Source of the DNA: Rachycentron canadum | Lineage: Eukaryota; Chordata; Actinopteri; Carangiformes; Rachycentridae | Assembly (NCBI GenBank): GCA_038496675.1 | Contig: CM076650.1 | Coordinates: 8,144,645 to 8,208,644, forward strand | Length of the DNA stretch: 64,000 nucleotides | Direction of reading: 5' to 3' | Part shown: positions 62,722 through 64,000 of the stretch, piece by piece | Numbering within the stretch: the first letter of the stretch is position 1 | Layout of the letters: every line of letters begins with the position of its first letter | Notes under the pieces: generated by a model | Databases searched by the model: none | Told to the model about the DNA's origin: nothing | Seen by the model: the letters and a program-made list of their open reading frames with translations, nothing else | Program-made: the position numbers and the translations under genes

Positions 62722-64000
62722 AAAAGAAAACGCACAGACTCTCACGCACACACTCAAGTAGTCTGAGGCTAGAGATCATGCTTGGCACATATCACTAACC
62801 AAACATTGTGTAGTGTTAATTTATCCCTGTGCCTCTCTGTCTAACTGCAGGCTTGCCCCTGAAACATAACTTCTCCCCCTCCTCTTCCAACCGGTTCCCA
62901 GCACAAACGTTGCCATTCACGTGTAGTTGCCGGGCCAACTCTATCCTGACCCATGGGCACCCCTTCTTGCCCCTCTCCCAGTCCACTCTGCTGCAGCCCC
63001 CTCCTCTGCTTTCTAGATCTAACCAAAATCATTTCCTGTCCTGCTGAGATCCTGTCCATTATATTCCCGCTGGGGGTGTATTTTGCCAGTGACAGGAATA
63101 TGGCATCCTCCCCTCTCTTCCATCCTTCCCGCCCTCATTTCTCAGGAACCTGCCAGCACTAAAAGCTGCAGACAGACCTGAGAGGTGCTGGCCTGAAGGG
63201 CTGACTGTGTGTGTAAACCCACTGACTCCACCCCCGACCCTCAGCCCTTGGCCCCCACTTTGCAGTAAAATGTGATGCTTTTTTTAAAGGTTCAAGGAAG
63301 GGTCTCTCTTACATTTGGCTTAAGTAAATTCCCTCTAGAGTGTTGAAAGTCAATCGGAGTGGTGGGGGCACAACTCTTGCAAGTTTTGTCTGTGATTGCT
63401 ATGTTTTGCTCTCTTCCCAGTATAGACTGCTTCTCTGTGTGATTGGCATTCTGCTCTCCTGAACTCTTTTTACTCACTCTGCTCCAAGTGTCAGTCATTT
63501 GCACAGTATTATCTGACACAAGCCGACCTTATCATTATCAGCGGAGCGCTAGAGTGTGATTTGGTTCTGCTAGGTTGACGTAGCAGATTTTTTACTGCAC
63601 TCCAAGAACACTTATAAAAAAGCGCACAGTATCTGTGCTTTCGCAAAAGTGCATATACAGTATTTGAGGTTAGGCAGCTGTCTTCATCTGACACAAGAGC
63701 AGCACAAATTTAAAAAAAAAAAAAAAAAAAAAAGGAGTATGACAGGCAGAATTGGCAGCCAGTCAACAGCATGACAGCCTTAAATGATCCCACTATGCGT
63801 CGGCCTCTTGCTGTGGCCGCAGGCCACACGCTCAGTGTAATAACCATGTCCCTATCCCTTCTGCTTTTCTCAAACACTGGCATCAGTCTAACCTGACTTA
63901 CAGTTGTTTGGCCCAACATTGCAGGTCACTGATTGACTGTTTCGAGCTTTTCAAATATAATTGGCTGTTTTATTGTTGTATTTTTTGTTTTTTTTGTGAA
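61786..64000 (+). other. lrba intron, 3' part outside window
   Basis: No exon recognised. Holds an AC tract (62676-62719), a C-rich patch (about 62860-63260), a perfect hairpin TGTGGCC-GCA-GGCCACA (63812-63828) and an A run (about 63711-63733). Confidence 0.8.
62676..62719. repeat. (AC)22 microsatellite
   Basis: Forty-four bases of AC in the last intron of the window. Confidence 0.96.

Noticed and set aside
62850..62960. A further lrba exon after an apparent ctgcag acceptor
   Set aside because: The frame hits a stop within a few codons and does not resemble the expected SLCAQYSADKRE sequence.
1..64000. A nested mab21l2 gene, expected in an lrba intron in vertebrates
   Set aside because: No single-exon frame of about 359 codons exists on either strand; it must lie in a later intron outside this window.

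Overview
This window is vertebrate DNA, most likely from a teleost fish of the percomorph type. It holds one gene in many pieces: the middle two thirds of lrba (LPS-responsive beige-like anchor protein), on the + strand. The signs of a vertebrate nuclear genome are short exons with GT-AG or GC-AG borders, long AT-rich introns, many (CA)n/(TG)n microsatellites, and degraded copies of interspersed repeats that I know from percomorph introns. The species cannot be named from the sequence.

Thirty-four coding exons can be placed between 10506 and 61785. They join without a frame break into 5,829 nt (1,943 codons). Reading frame, splice phase and similarity to human LRBA (recalled, not searched) agree at every junction. 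The upstream exon with the start codon (about 70 residues) and the downstream exons (rest of the DUF1088 region, PH, BEACH and WD40 domains) lie outside the window. The gene is therefore cut at both window edges, not broken.

Layout: 1-10505 is upstream intron. 10506-27638 holds 20 exons for the N-terminal armadillo-like region, the concanavalin-A-like domain and the DUF4704/ARM region. 27639-33315 is a 5.7 kb intron. 33316-40080 holds eight exons: a 461-codon disordered linker exon, a conserved helical block, and the start of a second linker. 40081-45420 is a 5.3 kb intron. 45421-48794 holds four exons. 48795-59578 is a 10.8 kb intron with a GC donor. 59579-61785 holds two exons. 61786-64000 is intron.

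LRBA is a large cytosolic and membrane-associated BEACH-family scaffold in vesicle trafficking; in mammals it protects CTLA-4 from lysosomal breakdown. I found no second gene, RNA gene, CRISPR array or prokaryote-style system. The points worth a second look are in splicing (two GC-AG introns, a tandem NAGNAG acceptor, CA/TG tracts beside splice sites) and in the large introns (a CTCF-type motif, a paired K50-homeodomain palindrome, DR1 nuclear-receptor motifs, other enhancer-like segments and mobile-element relics). LRBA introns of other vertebrates surround the eye gene MAB21L2, so distal regulatory elements here would not be surprising, but that is inference.
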